A stretch of DNA of 64,000 nucleotides from Bin87 sp965220265 (GCA_965220265.1 CBDCPM010000004.1:3224001-3288000), one strand, 5' to 3'. Counted from the stretch's first letter, positions 53,455 to 61,819 are shown. The notes: generated from the sequence alone by a model not told the origin. Program-made: numbers and translations.

Positions 53455-53562
53455 TCATGACTGGCCGACGGCGGCGCACACGGTTTCCAGCAGAGCCGCC
53501 ACCAGGGTAAACCACGAAACCGCTCCCACCGTGAATGGAGCCGTTATCATCGCCGTCAACAC
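53455..53562 (-). CDS. Tiny membrane protein, second of a coupled pair
   Basis: GTG 53562 directly follows the stop of the upstream tiny gene, with GGAGG five bases before it; TTG 53559 is an alternative. The 35-residue product (VLTAMITAPFTVGAVSWFTL...VCAAVGQS) is almost entirely one hydrophobic helix. The coupling and ribosome site argue that it is translated. Function unknown. Confidence 0.5.
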   Translation of the reverse strand: MLTAMITAPFTVGAVSWFTLVAALLETVCAAVGQS

Positions 53563-53682
53563 TCACGCCTCCGGCTGCACGCCGGTGATGACCACGCCAA
53601 AGATTCGGGTAACGGCCACAAAGGTAGCCAGGAACCCCAGGCCGCCCAGAGCAATTCGTACTGTCCAACGATAACCGTTCAT
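53563..53682 (-). CDS. Tiny membrane protein, first of a coupled pair
   Basis: ATG 53682, preceded by GGGGGAA, opens 39 codons: MNGYRWTVRIALGGLGFLAT, then FVAVTRIFGVVITGVQPEA. Basic residues precede a single hydrophobic helix, so it should insert with the N-terminus inside. The stop codon touches the start of the next tiny gene. Bases 53175-53454 contain no supported gene. Confidence 0.55.
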   Translation of the reverse strand: MNGYRWTVRIALGGLGFLATFVAVTRIFGVVITGVQPEA

Positions 53683-53799
53683 GGTTCCCCCAAGCCCGCA
53701 GCGCAGATGTCGGAATTTCCAGCGGGGCAACAGTTTTGCAGCCACACGCCGTCGGACGCGACATGCAGGCGAACGCGATTTCGGGCAGTCGCAGCACCC

Positions 53800-54036
53800 C
53801 GCGCTCAGGGGCAAGTCACCTGCCGCGACCACACGGTCCGCATCTCGGCAGAGGCCGTCGACGAGCAGTTTATCCAGAACCTGGGCGCGCTGATCCGCCG
53901 CATCTCGAGCGACGAACCGGCAAGGAGGGTGCCCAGCCGCCAGGAATGTCGGTTCTGCGACATCAGCGTCGCCGACTGCCCAGAGCGCGTGGAAGACACC
54001 TACGAGAGCGAGGCCGGAGAAACCGCCGACTTCTGA
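53800..54036 (+). pseudogene. PD-(D/E)XK family protein, C-terminal fragment
   Basis: QVTCRDHTVRISAEAVDEQF, IQNLGALIRRISSDEPARRV, and the Cys cluster ECRFCDISVADCPERVED match the end of the copy at 47388-47836. The D...D-x-K nuclease residues lie upstream and are absent here. The left junction is near 53800. Confidence 0.8.
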
Positions 54037-54133
54037 CGGCCGCCACCGACGATGGAGCAGCAGATTACGTTGCCGAGGCCACACGCCTGGTCGTACGGAC
54101 CAACCCATCAAATTAGTGCCGTAGGTGCCGGTT

Positions 54134-54332
54134 TTCCCAACTGCGGGAAAACTACACCCAGGCCGGCCAGACCAGCCATACCCTCACCGTGACCATCGTC
54201 AACGACAGCGACCGTGAGAAAGACGAGACCTTCTACGTCTACCTCTACAACGCCCAGGGCGCCGAGTTCGAGGGGCCTCCAAACCAGAACGACAGCCTCC
54301 TGGCAGAGGTCACCATCGTAGATAACGACTAG
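54134..54332 (+). pseudogene. Calx-beta-like domain fragment
   Basis: TLTVTIVNDSDREKDETFYV, YLYNAQGAEFEGPP and LLAEVTIVDND then stop are the second half of a Calx-beta repeat, a calcium-binding beta-sandwich found in large secreted adhesins. No start codon or signal peptide is present, so this is the tail of a lost surface-protein gene. Confidence 0.65.
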
Positions 54333-54870
54333 GGTATCCCGACCGTCGGCTCCGTAACGGACACCACGCGCACCCCAGCATCGGACAGCGTCCGGCGCAG
54401 AGCGATGAACCTCTGAACGTTCCGGCCCAACTGGGAGAAAGAACAGACCACGACCGCGTCGAAGTCCCGTTCCGACGAAGCCGCGTCATCCAGCAACTGC
54501 GCCACGGCCGGCCACTCGGGACCGGCCGAGCCGGTCTCGATGTACGTCCGCACCACGTGGTATCCCGAACATACGAGGTCCGGAGAAACCGGCGTTGAAA
54601 AGCGGCCCAGGTGAGCCATATGGCAACACCCGGGCCGCTCCATGGCATCAAGAACCAGCCGCGTCGTCAGGCGGCGTCGAACTCGCTACCTCCCAAGGCC
54701 GTCAGCAGGTCGTCCAGCCGGACCTCAACGACGGCATCCGAGGCCAACACGACCCGAACGCCCAGGTCATAGAAGGCGCGGCACAGGCGCGCCAGTTCGG
54801 TCGCCCGCCGGCTCACGCGGGAGATTCCAAAGAGCGCACTTTCGACTCCACCTTCGTGCTCGTCCTCAGG
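54329..54870 (-). pseudogene. Two resolvase-domain remnants
   Basis: At about 54590-54329 the minus strand encodes GYHVVRTYIETGSAGPEWPA, FDAVVVCSFSQLGRNVQRFI and ALRRTLSDAGVRVVSVTEPT, the back half of a serine resolvase domain. At 54870-54667 a second, more divergent copy reads SRVSRRATELARLCRAFYDL and GVRVVLASDAVVEVRLDDLL. Neither retains the nucleophile segment or a recombinase domain. They extend the pattern of repeated resolvase domains on this strand near locus B. Confidence 0.65.
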
Positions 54871-55042
54871 AAACCCCAAAAACAGCCCAAGGCCGGCACT
54901 GGCCGATCCAAGAAAAGCATTTCCCCTGTCCACGGACGAAGACGAGCGGAACGCCGTAGTACGAGCCCTGAACATGCTCTACGGGATGCGCAAGGTGCCG
55001 ACCAAGGCGTACCTCACAATCGCGACGGCAAAGGAGTTGGGA

Positions 55043-55279
55043 CTAGAGTCGGCCTGCAGCCATATACGCCGAGCTGTCAAGGATCCAGAGGCAACTCATC
55101 GAGCCCGGCTGGAGCAGCAGAGAAGAATGCGGCTCCGAAAGCGAGCAGAACACGGCCACGCCTGAGACCCAGAACAGTTCCCAGAGCAGAAGTCTCCAAG
55201 CACTATCGAATTCGGTTCCGCCATATATCTTGAAAGTGGCGCAGGCCACGATGACGACCATAGCGACATGGCTAGGCAT
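55043..55279 (-). CDS. Possible small membrane protein
   Basis: ATG 55279 opens 78 codons containing two hydrophobic stretches (HVAMVVIVACATFKIYGG; LLLWELFWVSGVAVFCSL). No ribosome-binding site is visible, and a plus-strand frame overlaps it, so the call is weak. The rest of 54880-55600 shows no supported gene. Confidence 0.3.
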   Translation of the reverse strand: MPSHVAMVVIVACATFKIYGGTEFDSAWRLLLWELFWVSGVAVFCSLSEPHSSLLLQPGSMSCLWILDSSAYMAAGRL

Positions 55280-55602
55280 GAAGTAAGCGCGTGAGCCAAG
55301 GCCGGAAGACCAAACGACCGGGGCGGGAGCGCGTGAAGACCACCGGCGCGCAGACCCCTTCCCAGTCGCGAGCACTGGCCCAATCCGCTAATCGGCGCGG
55401 TCCAGCCTACCTTCCCGACCGCGGATAGCACACATCGAGCACTCCCACAAGAACATCGACAGCCTCGACCAGCAGAACAACCCAAGAACCGCCCACTCGC
55501 TTGCCCGGCACAACCCAACCTGCGAAAATGCGGCCGCGGCTCATACGAGACCGATAGGGCCGCGACGGCGACAAACGATGACGTACATAGGCAACCGGAA
55601 AA

Positions 55603-57276
55603 CTAACGCTTCTTGTGGCGAGAGACTTTCTTGGACCGCGGCCGGCCAAGATTATTCTTCGGCCACCGGACCTTGGCCGCTTTCACCGGGAGCGTGTAAC
55701 TGTAATCCGCTGTAGATGCCAATGTATGTGCAATGGTGATTAAACTGGGGTCAATGACGCCAGTCACGAGAGCATGATTTTGGGTGGCCTCGATCCGGAT
55801 CTGGAGCAATCCGAGCAGGGTCTGCCACTGGTCGGAAGAGAGGTTATCCAAGCGCTCGTGGTAGCGGTCAAACAGGGCCTTGAGTTGCTGTTCGACCTGC
55901 TCATCCGCGTCGTGGATCTGCCTCTGTGCCTCCAGAGCCGCCAATTGCTTGGTATGGCTCTCCTCCAGCACTCGGACAGGCGCGACCAGTTCCTCGAGCA
56001 TAGCCTGGTCAATCACGTCCTTCGTACGCTGGATCACCATCGTCCGAATTTCCGAACGACATTTGCTGATGTCGTGTTTCAACCGCTCAATTTGCCGGCC
56101 CAGGACACCGGACCCGGTATCGCGGAAATCGCGGAGGTTCTCAAGCACGACTGCTGGGTTCTTCAGCAGCTCTCGAATGTGCTCCTTGACGACAGGCTCC
56201 AGTTCATCCGCACGAACCGAACCCACCTGGCAAATCGCGTCCCGAAACTCGGTGCCTAAGGTGCCGGCACAGCGGTAGTAGTAATAAATCTCCTTTTGCG
56301 TGATGCCAGTGCGGGGACATCCGCAAACTGCGCACCAAATGCTGCCGGTGAACAAGAAGAGCCTACCTTCCTTGTCCCCCACCGGCTGAGGTCCAGCCCA
56401 AGTGCTCTGCACGAGGTCAAACAGCGTAGGGTCCACGATAGCGGGCGAGAAGTTCGGAACGTGTATCCATTCCTCCCGGGGGACGGGAATCGTGAAGCGT
56501 TTCCCGTTGACAAGCTGGTGCCGAAACTTTCCGTAGTACTGCTCGCCCTTGTAACCATCATTCGTGAGAATCGACCTCACCGTACGGGCGGCAAATTGAC
56601 AGCCGGTCTTGGTAAGGATGCCCTTCTGGTTGAGCCGCTTCGCAATGAGCAGGACCGGCGTCTTAGCGGCACGCGATTCGTACATGATTCGAACGACCGC
56701 CGCCTCTGCTTCGTTGATAGTCCGCACACCGGTCACAGGATCATAGTCGTATCCGTACATGCCCTTACCGTTGCCGCAAGGCATCTTTCCGGATTCCGCG
56801 ACCGCACGTTTGCCCCTCATGGTGCGCTCGGTAATGAGACGGCGCTCTTCCATACCGATCGCGCCGGCCACGAAGTGAATCAATTCATCGTAGACGGTCT
56901 CAAACGAGCGGCCGGTGACAAAATCGAGTAGCACACCGTGCTCGATGCAATGTCTTCCAAATTTGACCACCTCGATAGGATCCCTGGCCAGACGATCGGT
57001 TTCGTACACGACAACGCACTGAACCTCGCGGTTGGCGACCAACCGGTAGAGTTCGGCAAGGCCGGGTCGATTGAGATCCGCGCAGGAAGCGATGTCGCGG
57101 AGCTTGCAACGTTCAGGCACGCGATAGCCCAACCCTTCAGCTCGGGCGACACTTGCGGCATCCTGCGTTTCGAGAGAAGTGCCCTTTTCGCCTTGGAGGC
57201 GAGTGCTGACCCGGGAATAAATCGCCGCAATCCCGGCGCCGTCGTCGACAGACAAAACTTTGATGTTTCCTTTCAT
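55603..57276 (-). CDS. Large serine recombinase (locus B)
   Basis: ATG 57276 has GGGAGGA seven bases upstream; a GTG at 57279 is adjacent. The 557-residue protein has a resolvase domain with nucleophile Ser24 (AAIYSRVSTRLQGEKGTSLE), VVYETDRLARDPIEVVKF and MEERRLITERTMRGKRAVAE. It continues with a recombinase domain (VLLIAKRLNQKGILTKTGCQ, TVRSILTNDGYKGEQYYGKF), a zinc ribbon (SIWCAVCGCPRTG...YYYYRCAGTL), a long coiled coil at about residues 390-480 and a Lys/Arg-rich tail. This is the large serine integrase layout, and all key residues are present. It is the last gene of a six-gene operon. The product of 19371-20978 is its counterpart in locus A. Confidence 0.94.
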   Translation of the reverse strand: MKGNIKVLSVDDGAGIAAIYSRVSTRLQGEKGTSLETQDAASVARAEGLGYRVPERCKLRDIASCADLNRPGLAELYRLVANREVQCVVVYETDRLARDPIEVVKFGRHCIEHGVLLDFVTGRSFETVYDELIHFVAGAIGMEERRLITERTMRGKRAVAESGKMPCGNGKGMYGYDYDPVTGVRTINEAEAAVVRIMYESRAAKTPVLLIAKRLNQKGILTKTGCQFAARTVRSILTNDGYKGEQYYGKFRHQLVNGKRFTIPVPREEWIHVPNFSPAIVDPTLFDLVQSTWAGPQPVGDKEGRLFLFTGSIWCAVCGCPRTGITQKEIYYYYRCAGTLGTEFRDAICQVGSVRADELEPVVKEHIRELLKNPAVVLENLRDFRDTGSGVLGRQIERLKHDISKCRSEIRTMVIQRTKDVIDQAMLEELVAPVRVLEESHTKQLAALEAQRQIHDADEQVEQQLKALFDRYHERLDNLSSDQWQTLLGLLQIRIEATQNHALVTGVIDPSLITIAHTLASTADYSYTLPVKAAKVRWPKNNLGRPRSKKVSRHKKR

Positions 57277-57468
57277 CACATATCCTCCCGTAGAAGTGTT
57301 TGGGAATGACGGCGGAGCCAGTGGTTACTAGAACGCCCGCCCCCGCCGTCGCGAGGAGATTCGTATCTGCCTCAGATAGATCGCGAAAGTGGTGGGTTCA
57401 CAAGAGCTGCAGCAGTGAGCATCAAGACAGGACTGCGCTATTGCAGGACCACCATGCCGAGCATGTCA

Positions 57469-57858
57469 TCAGACATTCCGTAGTGGATGTTCTGGACCCA
57501 GCGGCGTGGCGACAAACTCAACGAGCACGCCGTGTTCCTGGGCATGTCGGAAGAATTCCAGCAGCTCGGGCCGGCTCCTAGACAGCCGAGCAACGTCATA
57601 GGCGACGACGCATTGAACCTCGTGGCTGGCGACCAAGCGATAAAGCTCGGCGAGGGCAGGTCGGTCGGGATCCGATCCGGAAGCGGTTTCCCGGAGCCTG
57701 TAAGACTCGGGTACGGGATAGCCCAACTCCTCGGCTCGAGCAACATTGCGAGCCTCTTGATTGTCGAGGTTTGTGCTCGAAGTACCGTTGGTTCGAGCGT
57801 AGCTAGCGGCAATCCCCGGGCCTTGGCCAAGGGACAAAACTTTGATTTGGCCTTCCAT
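57469..57858 (-). CDS. Stand-alone resolvase domain lacking the nucleophile (locus B)
   Basis: The 129-residue protein starts at ATG 57858 with AGGAGGA six bases upstream. It aligns without gaps to the start of the neighbouring recombinase: KVLSLGQGPGIAASYARTN against KVLSVDDGAGIAAIYSRVS. Its residue 24 is Asn where the recombinase has the catalytic Ser. Further similarity covers ARAEELGYPVPESYRLRETA and LAELYRLVASHEVQCVVAYD. Even the ribosome site is copied, so it arose by tandem duplication of the recombinase 5' end. It has no recombinase domain or zinc ribbon. An open frame with a good ribosome site suggests retention, perhaps as a regulator or dimer partner. Confidence 0.8.
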   Translation of the reverse strand: MEGQIKVLSLGQGPGIAASYARTNGTSSTNLDNQEARNVARAEELGYPVPESYRLRETASGSDPDRPALAELYRLVASHEVQCVVAYDVARLSRSRPELLEFFRHAQEHGVLVEFVATPLGPEHPLRNV

Positions 57859-57956
57859 CGCATATCCTCCTGGAACAAAGATGTTTGAGAGCGACGGCAG
57901 AGCGAGTGGCTATTGGAACCGAAGGCGCTGCCGTCGTAACGAGATTGGTTTCCGCT

Positions 57957-58226
57957 TTAGGAAACCGTCGGAAACTCCGGCATCTCAGGGATGCCGCCGG
58001 CAAGCATCAGATCGACGATCCACGAACGAAGGAGTGGGTCCTGAGAGCCAGCGCAGAAGACAGCGCGGAGTCGCACGCGTCCAGCATCCGTCCACCCGGT
58101 ATCCACGACGATCTCACCGTCGGGAAGATGGCTCGCAAGATCTGGCACTGCGAAGCCGGGAATGGTGTCCTCGACATCAGCGCCCGACGAACCCGCATGA
58201 GGACGCTCGGCGCGAATCACGCGCAT
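57957..58226 (-). CDS. Small recombinase-associated 'DTGW' protein (locus B)
   Basis: The 89-residue product overlaps the upstream gene by 10 bases. Its centre, DGEIVVDTGWTDAGRVRLRA, resembles the C-terminal block of the locus A small protein (21165-21497). The remainder is acidic and variable. No known domain recognised. Conservation of this block beside two separate large serine recombinases is the main reason to treat it as a functional accessory. Confidence 0.7.
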   Translation of the reverse strand: MRVIRAERPHAGSSGADVEDTIPGFAVPDLASHLPDGEIVVDTGWTDAGRVRLRAVFCAGSQDPLLRSWIVDLMLAGGIPEMPEFPTVS

Positions 58227-58504
58227 AGAGGATTTTCCGGGGAATTAGGGCCGTTGGGACCACTGGAGGTCTTTTCGTTGCTGTATGTGGCTGAGAATCG
58301 AAAATGTGGGGTATCGACGTCCGATCCGTGAACCGGCAAATGCTCCACCGCGCCGTCTGGTGCGGTAGAATTGAATGGATCAGCCCCAGCAATGGGCTGG
58401 TTTGCAAGGTCATCCGCTTGAGTTGCTACGCTCGGGGGCGGATTTCCGGGGTGACCGGGCTCTTCGGGGCCCGGTTTCTTCATTTTCGAGGTGGGCATTG
58501 TCAT
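58217..58504 (-). CDS. Hypothetical low-complexity protein in recombinase operon B
   Basis: AGGAGG is followed closely by ATG 58504 (MTMPTSKMKKPGPEEPGH), overlapping the end of the preceding gene by four bases. The 95-residue product is Pro/Ser/Asp-rich and probably disordered. No domain recognised. Tight spacing on both sides supports it as a real operon member. Confidence 0.55.
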   Translation of the reverse strand: MTMPTSKMKKPGPEEPGHPGNPPPSVATQADDLANQPIAGADPFNSTAPDGAVEHLPVHGSDVDTPHFRFSATYSNEKTSSGPNGPNSPENPLCA

Positions 58505-59058
58505 GCCTCCTGCCGCAAGTGAAAAATCGGGTTTTTCAGAAAGGCAGGAGGGCCACGGACAGGAGCGCCGGGAGGCCGGCAGGGCAGAGGAATTCCAGGC
58601 CGACGCGGCAGGAACTGCAAGCCGCCACGGACGAGGCCGCGCCTGGACGGCAAAACCGAAGTGAGCAGAGCAGGAGTGTACTCAGAAAGAGCGTGTGCTA
58701 GACTCACCGTGCGCCTCCTCACCGAGGCCGCAATGGGACCGTCTCCCCTGAACAAGTCGACGGTCCCAATACTTTTAATCTCGTTCAAGAACGGGCGTAC
58801 TATTATAAATCCGGGGACGTTCAACCGCAACGGATTCATGTCAAATTGCGCTGCATTTTGAACCTGTTCGGCAAGCGAAGACACGCAGGACAGCGCAACC
58901 TGAACGGAGTGTCCATCGAGCCAGGAAATAACGAGCTGGGGACTACCCGGAGACCGCGGGGCCTTGACGACGGAGCCGAAAGCCGCTATGGCGCGGAACC
59001 CCGCGAACAAAGTAATCAGGAAAGACCCAAGGGAACGGATTAAACCATCAGAATTCAT
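58501..59058 (-). CDS. Hypothetical protein in recombinase operon B
   Basis: ATG 59058 has GGGAG eight bases upstream. The 185-residue product has one N-terminal hydrophobic stretch (LGSFLITLFAGFRAIAAFGS) and a basic Pro/Arg-rich C-terminus. No family is recognised. It lies 89 bases after the first gene and overlaps the next by four bases. Codon usage of the C-terminal part is less convincing than the start, so the true length is uncertain. Confidence 0.45.
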   Translation of the reverse strand: MNSDGLIRSLGSFLITLFAGFRAIAAFGSVVKAPRSPGSPQLVISWLDGHSVQVALSCVSSLAEQVQNAAQFDMNPLRLNVPGFIIVRPFLNEIKSIGTVDLFRGDGPIAASVRRRTVSLAHALSEYTPALLTSVLPSRRGLVRGGLQFLPRRPGIPLPCRPPGAPVRGPPAFLKNPIFHLRQEA

Positions 59059-59146
59059 GGTGGCACTCCCGGAGTGAAGGTCTGGGTTGTGTCGCTTCGG
59101 CCGTGTGAGAGCTCACCTCACACGGCCACCTATTGCGAAACCGGCA

Positions 59147-59653
59147 TCAGGCGACATCGGCCACTGAGTCCCCGTCGGGACCGGAAACAACGTATCGGCC
59201 CTTGGCGACGCGGACGAACTGATCATTACGCGCCAGAGGGCGATAGACGGCGCCCCAAGCATCTTTGTAGAACTCCGCACCACAGAGGCCCAAGCGGATG
59301 GCGAGCGGGACTAGTCCTTGCATATCGATCTCGCCGTCGTGGAGCTCGGCGTACCGCAGGGCCAGTGTAAGCACGTCCTTCTTGCAGCGCTGATAGGGCC
59401 TGAGGTCATCGGCCCGGAGAGCCCGCGCAGCTGGATGGTCGGCACTTTTAGGACCACGGGCGGAGGAACTGCCTCGCTTCGCACCCGCGGACTGGGACGG
59501 AGCGTCCGATGACGACTGTATGGGACTCTCCAGGCTGGAGATCACCATTTGGGTCGCCTCAATCTGCTCGTCCAAGCGTGCGATCTCTGCTACAAGTTGC
59601 GACCTATGACCCTGGAGTTGGGCGAGATGATCTTCGAGATCGATAGTGGACAT
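59147..59653 (-). CDS. Coiled-coil/winged-helix-like protein at the head of recombinase operon B
   Basis: ATG 59653 has GGGAGG seven bases upstream. Residues 5-45 form a coiled coil (LEDHLAQLQGHRSQLVAEIA, RLDEQIEATQMVIS), followed by a Ser/Ala-rich linker. The C-terminal domain (KDVLTLALRYAELHDGEIDM, LAIRLGLCGAEFYKDAWGAV, FVRVAKGRYVVSG) has the spacing of a small winged helix. The first gene of locus A (23770-24408) has the same two-part build. A DNA-binding regulator is inferred. Confidence 0.65.
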   Translation of the reverse strand: MSTIDLEDHLAQLQGHRSQLVAEIARLDEQIEATQMVISSLESPIQSSSDAPSQSAGAKRGSSSARGPKSADHPAARALRADDLRPYQRCKKDVLTLALRYAELHDGEIDMQGLVPLAIRLGLCGAEFYKDAWGAVYRPLARNDQFVRVAKGRYVVSGPDGDSVADVA

Positions 59654-59689
59654 GGTGTACCTCCCTTGTGTTTGACGCTCGAAAACTAG

Positions 59690-60195
59690 TGAGTTTTGAT
59701 CCTAGAAATTGCATAAAATGACGGTTTGTGCTAATGTGCGGGTGGAGCCTAGGCATAAAGCCAAAGAGGGCGACCTCAAGGCCCCACCCACATAGGAACG
59801 GCGAAGGCCCACAAAAGGCCCGCCCATGTTCCAGCGAGACCCGGCGGCGAAGATGGTGGTACGTTGGAGCCGCCGTGGATCTCTCTTTAACCAGTACCAC
59901 GCCCCTGCTTTTCTGTCAACAAAGAGATTCGCGGGCAGAAAGCCAAGCAGACGACGGAAGCCCAGGGGATCAGCAACTTGGCGAGACACGGCGAAGAGAT
60001 GAGGACAGAGCGGGAAGATAAGCCGGAGAGGAAGAGAACAGGGCCGGGGTGCGTAACAGAAAGGGCCAACGGGCTGTTTTCAGCCACATAGACGAGCTTT
60101 AGGCGGTTGGGCGTCCAAACCCACCCGATAAGCCATAGAATCGCTCTATGGCTTTTATTTTGGCCAGACGAGTCCCGGGATCTCGACGGACGGAA
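59690..60195. other. Intergenic region upstream of locus B
   Basis: About 500 bases without a supported gene; it should hold the promoter of operon B. The only clear structure is the plus-strand terminator at 60130-60161. Confidence 0.4.
60130..60161 (+). terminator. Rho-independent terminator
   Basis: AAGCCATAGA (60130-60139) pairs with TCTATGGCTT (60145-60154) across ATCGC and is followed by TTATTTT. No plus-strand gene ends here, so it may belong to an unannotated small RNA or be a leftover from a lost gene. Confidence 0.7.
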
Positions 60196-60699
60196 CTACA
60201 CCGGGGACACCGGCCAAGACAAAGACGCCGGCACACACCCGACCAACGTCACCAGCACACCCAGCAGGATCAACAGGGATACCAGAGCAAGAGAGAAACA
60301 ACCGGAAGAGGTAGGACGCGCCCGCCGAAGTGCCGGATTGTCGAATAGCTCAGGAGATACGCCGACCGTCTCACGAAAGCGCGGCGATCCTTGGTCGCGC
60401 CACGATTTTAGCGCGGCTTCAAAGCCGGCAGCATCTTCCCTAGTCGAAAAGACCTCTGATCTCCACAGCAACCGAGGGTCGCCGCCCGCGGTGGAAGCCA
60501 CCTCACCCCGCTGGTGCTGGCGAATACGATTGCCGACATTCCATGTGTGGCCGACATAGTGGCCGTAATCAGTACCAAGCACGTACACGTAAAAAGCCGT
60601 CCGGCCGAGCTGCGCGTCGCGATCGGCCTGGCCCTCGAGCCGCTCGGGGTCACGCCAGTAGCGTCCCCGACGGCGTCGCCCCCGCCGCGCGAAAATCAT
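60196..60699 (-). CDS. GIY-YIG nuclease-domain protein with C-terminal membrane helix
   Basis: From ATG 60699 the 167-residue product has an Arg-rich N-terminus (ARRGRRRRGRYWRDPERLEG) and a UvrC/Slx1-like GIY-YIG domain: FYVYVLGTDYGHYVGHT, RIRQHQRGEVAST with the catalytic Arg, and DAAGFEAALKSWRDQGSPRF with the metal-binding Glu. A hydrophobic segment (CFSLALVSLLILLGVLVTLV) ends the protein. Single-domain GIY-YIG proteins of this type are often small DNA endonucleases; the membrane tail is unusual. The start lacks a strong ribosome site and could be upstream. Confidence 0.75.
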   Translation of the reverse strand: MIFARRGRRRRGRYWRDPERLEGQADRDAQLGRTAFYVYVLGTDYGHYVGHTWNVGNRIRQHQRGEVASTAGGDPRLLWRSEVFSTREDAAGFEAALKSWRDQGSPRFRETVGVSPELFDNPALRRARPTSSGCFSLALVSLLILLGVLVTLVGCVPASLSWPVSPV

Positions 60700-61012
60700 G
60701 CTTCCGTATCCCAATTCACGGCATCCGGCACGACGCACCACAAGTTTCACATGACGGCCAGTCAGACGAATCACGTCACGGTGAACAGCATCAGCTCCAA
60801 CCGACGCGTTCGAGTCCACAACAGCATCCACATTCTGCAACAGAATGCCCGTCAGACAATGGGTCCCGGCGCGGACGGCGACCTTTGGCTGATGCCCAAC
60901 AACCCGGGGACGCCGTTGAGAATGGTGTTCTGGATCATGACGTGCTCCGTCGGTGAAGGCAACATCACGTTTATCGACACCCTCAAGCAACCAAAGACGT
61001 CGAGGATGAATA

Positions 61013-61819
61013 TTGTCAATGACCCATAGGTTCGTCTGCGCCCTGCTGCTTGCGGCGGCCTTGGTCCCATGGCTAGCAACCGGATGCAACGCTAATCCCC
61101 AGCCCGCGGAGCCGGTGGCTCCGCGGGCTGGGGACGCCCCGTCCGAGTATGACTTTTCCACTTCGGACGGGCGCCGCGCCTGGGTTCAGGCACACGTCAG
61201 CAGACCCAAGACGTACCGAGTGCTGGACCCGCCGCTGAATGCCCGCATAGTGCAGTACCAGGCGGAAATGTCGTCTGGCGAACCGGGATGGCATACCCGT
61301 GGCCTGACAGTTTCTTTCCACACCCGCATCTCTTCACGACGCCCGGTACGCCGCATTCAGGAACACGGCGGGAAAATCCTACACGATTCGTCCAATTGGG
61401 TGATTGCCGAGGTAGACGTGGGATTTTTGCCGTCGCTGGCTCAAATGCCAGAGACCAAGAATTTCAAAAACCGGACCCAGTACGCCGACGGCAACAGCAT
61501 GGGGTACCGCCATCTGAACGCTCTCGCACAGTACGAAGTGGGCCTACTCTCCGAAGCCGAGGCTGCTGCCTTGGTGGTTGCCAGTGTCGACAACCTCGTG
61601 TCCGCCCAATTCTACGCGGCCAAAGATCCGCCAGGGCAGGCCGAAGTTATCGCCCAAGCGATTCGCGATGCCGGCGGCCGCGTGGGAAAGATAGACACGT
61701 CATTTCCGGATTACTTCGGCGGATCATTCTGGGCCAAGGTGCTGGTGCGCCACTTGCGCGAACTGGCCAACCTGCCCGGTGTGGAACGCATCGTCGAGCC
61801 AGATACCATCGGTCCCTGA
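61013..61819 (+). CDS. Predicted lipoprotein of unknown function
   Basis: The N-terminus MTHRFVCALLLAAALVPWLA then TGC is a signal peptide with lipobox LATGC, so the mature protein should be lipid-anchored at Cys. The start is TTG 61013 (GAGG seven bases upstream) or ATG 61019. After a linker (NANPQPAEPVAPRAGDAPSE) that contains an 18-base-arm palindrome come about 225 residues with a repeated alpha/beta feel: RRPVRRIQEHGGKILHDSSN and VIAQAIRDAGGRVGKIDTSF, each followed by strands and 'LPGVERIVEPD'. This resembles propeptide-inhibitor-like ferredoxin folds of subtilases, but the match is not certain. Confidence 0.7.
   Translation: MSMTHRFVCALLLAAALVPWLATGCNANPQPAEPVAPRAGDAPSEYDFSTSDGRRAWVQAHVSRPKTYRVLDPPLNARIVQYQAEMSSGEPGWHTRGLTVSFHTRISSRRPVRRIQEHGGKILHDSSNWVIAEVDVGFLPSLAQMPETKNFKNRTQYADGNSMGYRHLNALAQYEVGLLSEAEAAALVVASVDNLVSAQFYAAKDPPGQAEVIAQAIRDAGGRVGKIDTSFPDYFGGSFWAKVLVRHLRELANLPGVERIVEPDTIGP
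61096..61134. repeat. 18-bp-arm palindrome inside the lipoprotein gene
   Basis: TCCCCAGCCCGCGGAGCC, three bases, then its exact reverse complement. It lies in frame in the linker just after the lipobox and encodes PQPAEPVAPRAGD-like residues. The composition resembles the perfect palindrome at 45665-45692 (shared GGCTCCGC). Confidence 0.85.

Noticed and set aside
54974..55165. Plus-strand frame (MLYGMRKVPTKAYLTIATAK)
   Set aside because: Moderately protein-like, but without a ribosome site or family, and opposite resolvase remnants.
60514..61029. Plus-strand frame of 171 codons ending next to the lipoprotein gene
   Set aside because: It overlaps the GIY-YIG gene on the other strand for its first third. 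The rest (FHMTASQTNHVTVNSISSNR) is faintly protein-like but has no start signal; it could be a remnant, and was left out as too weak.
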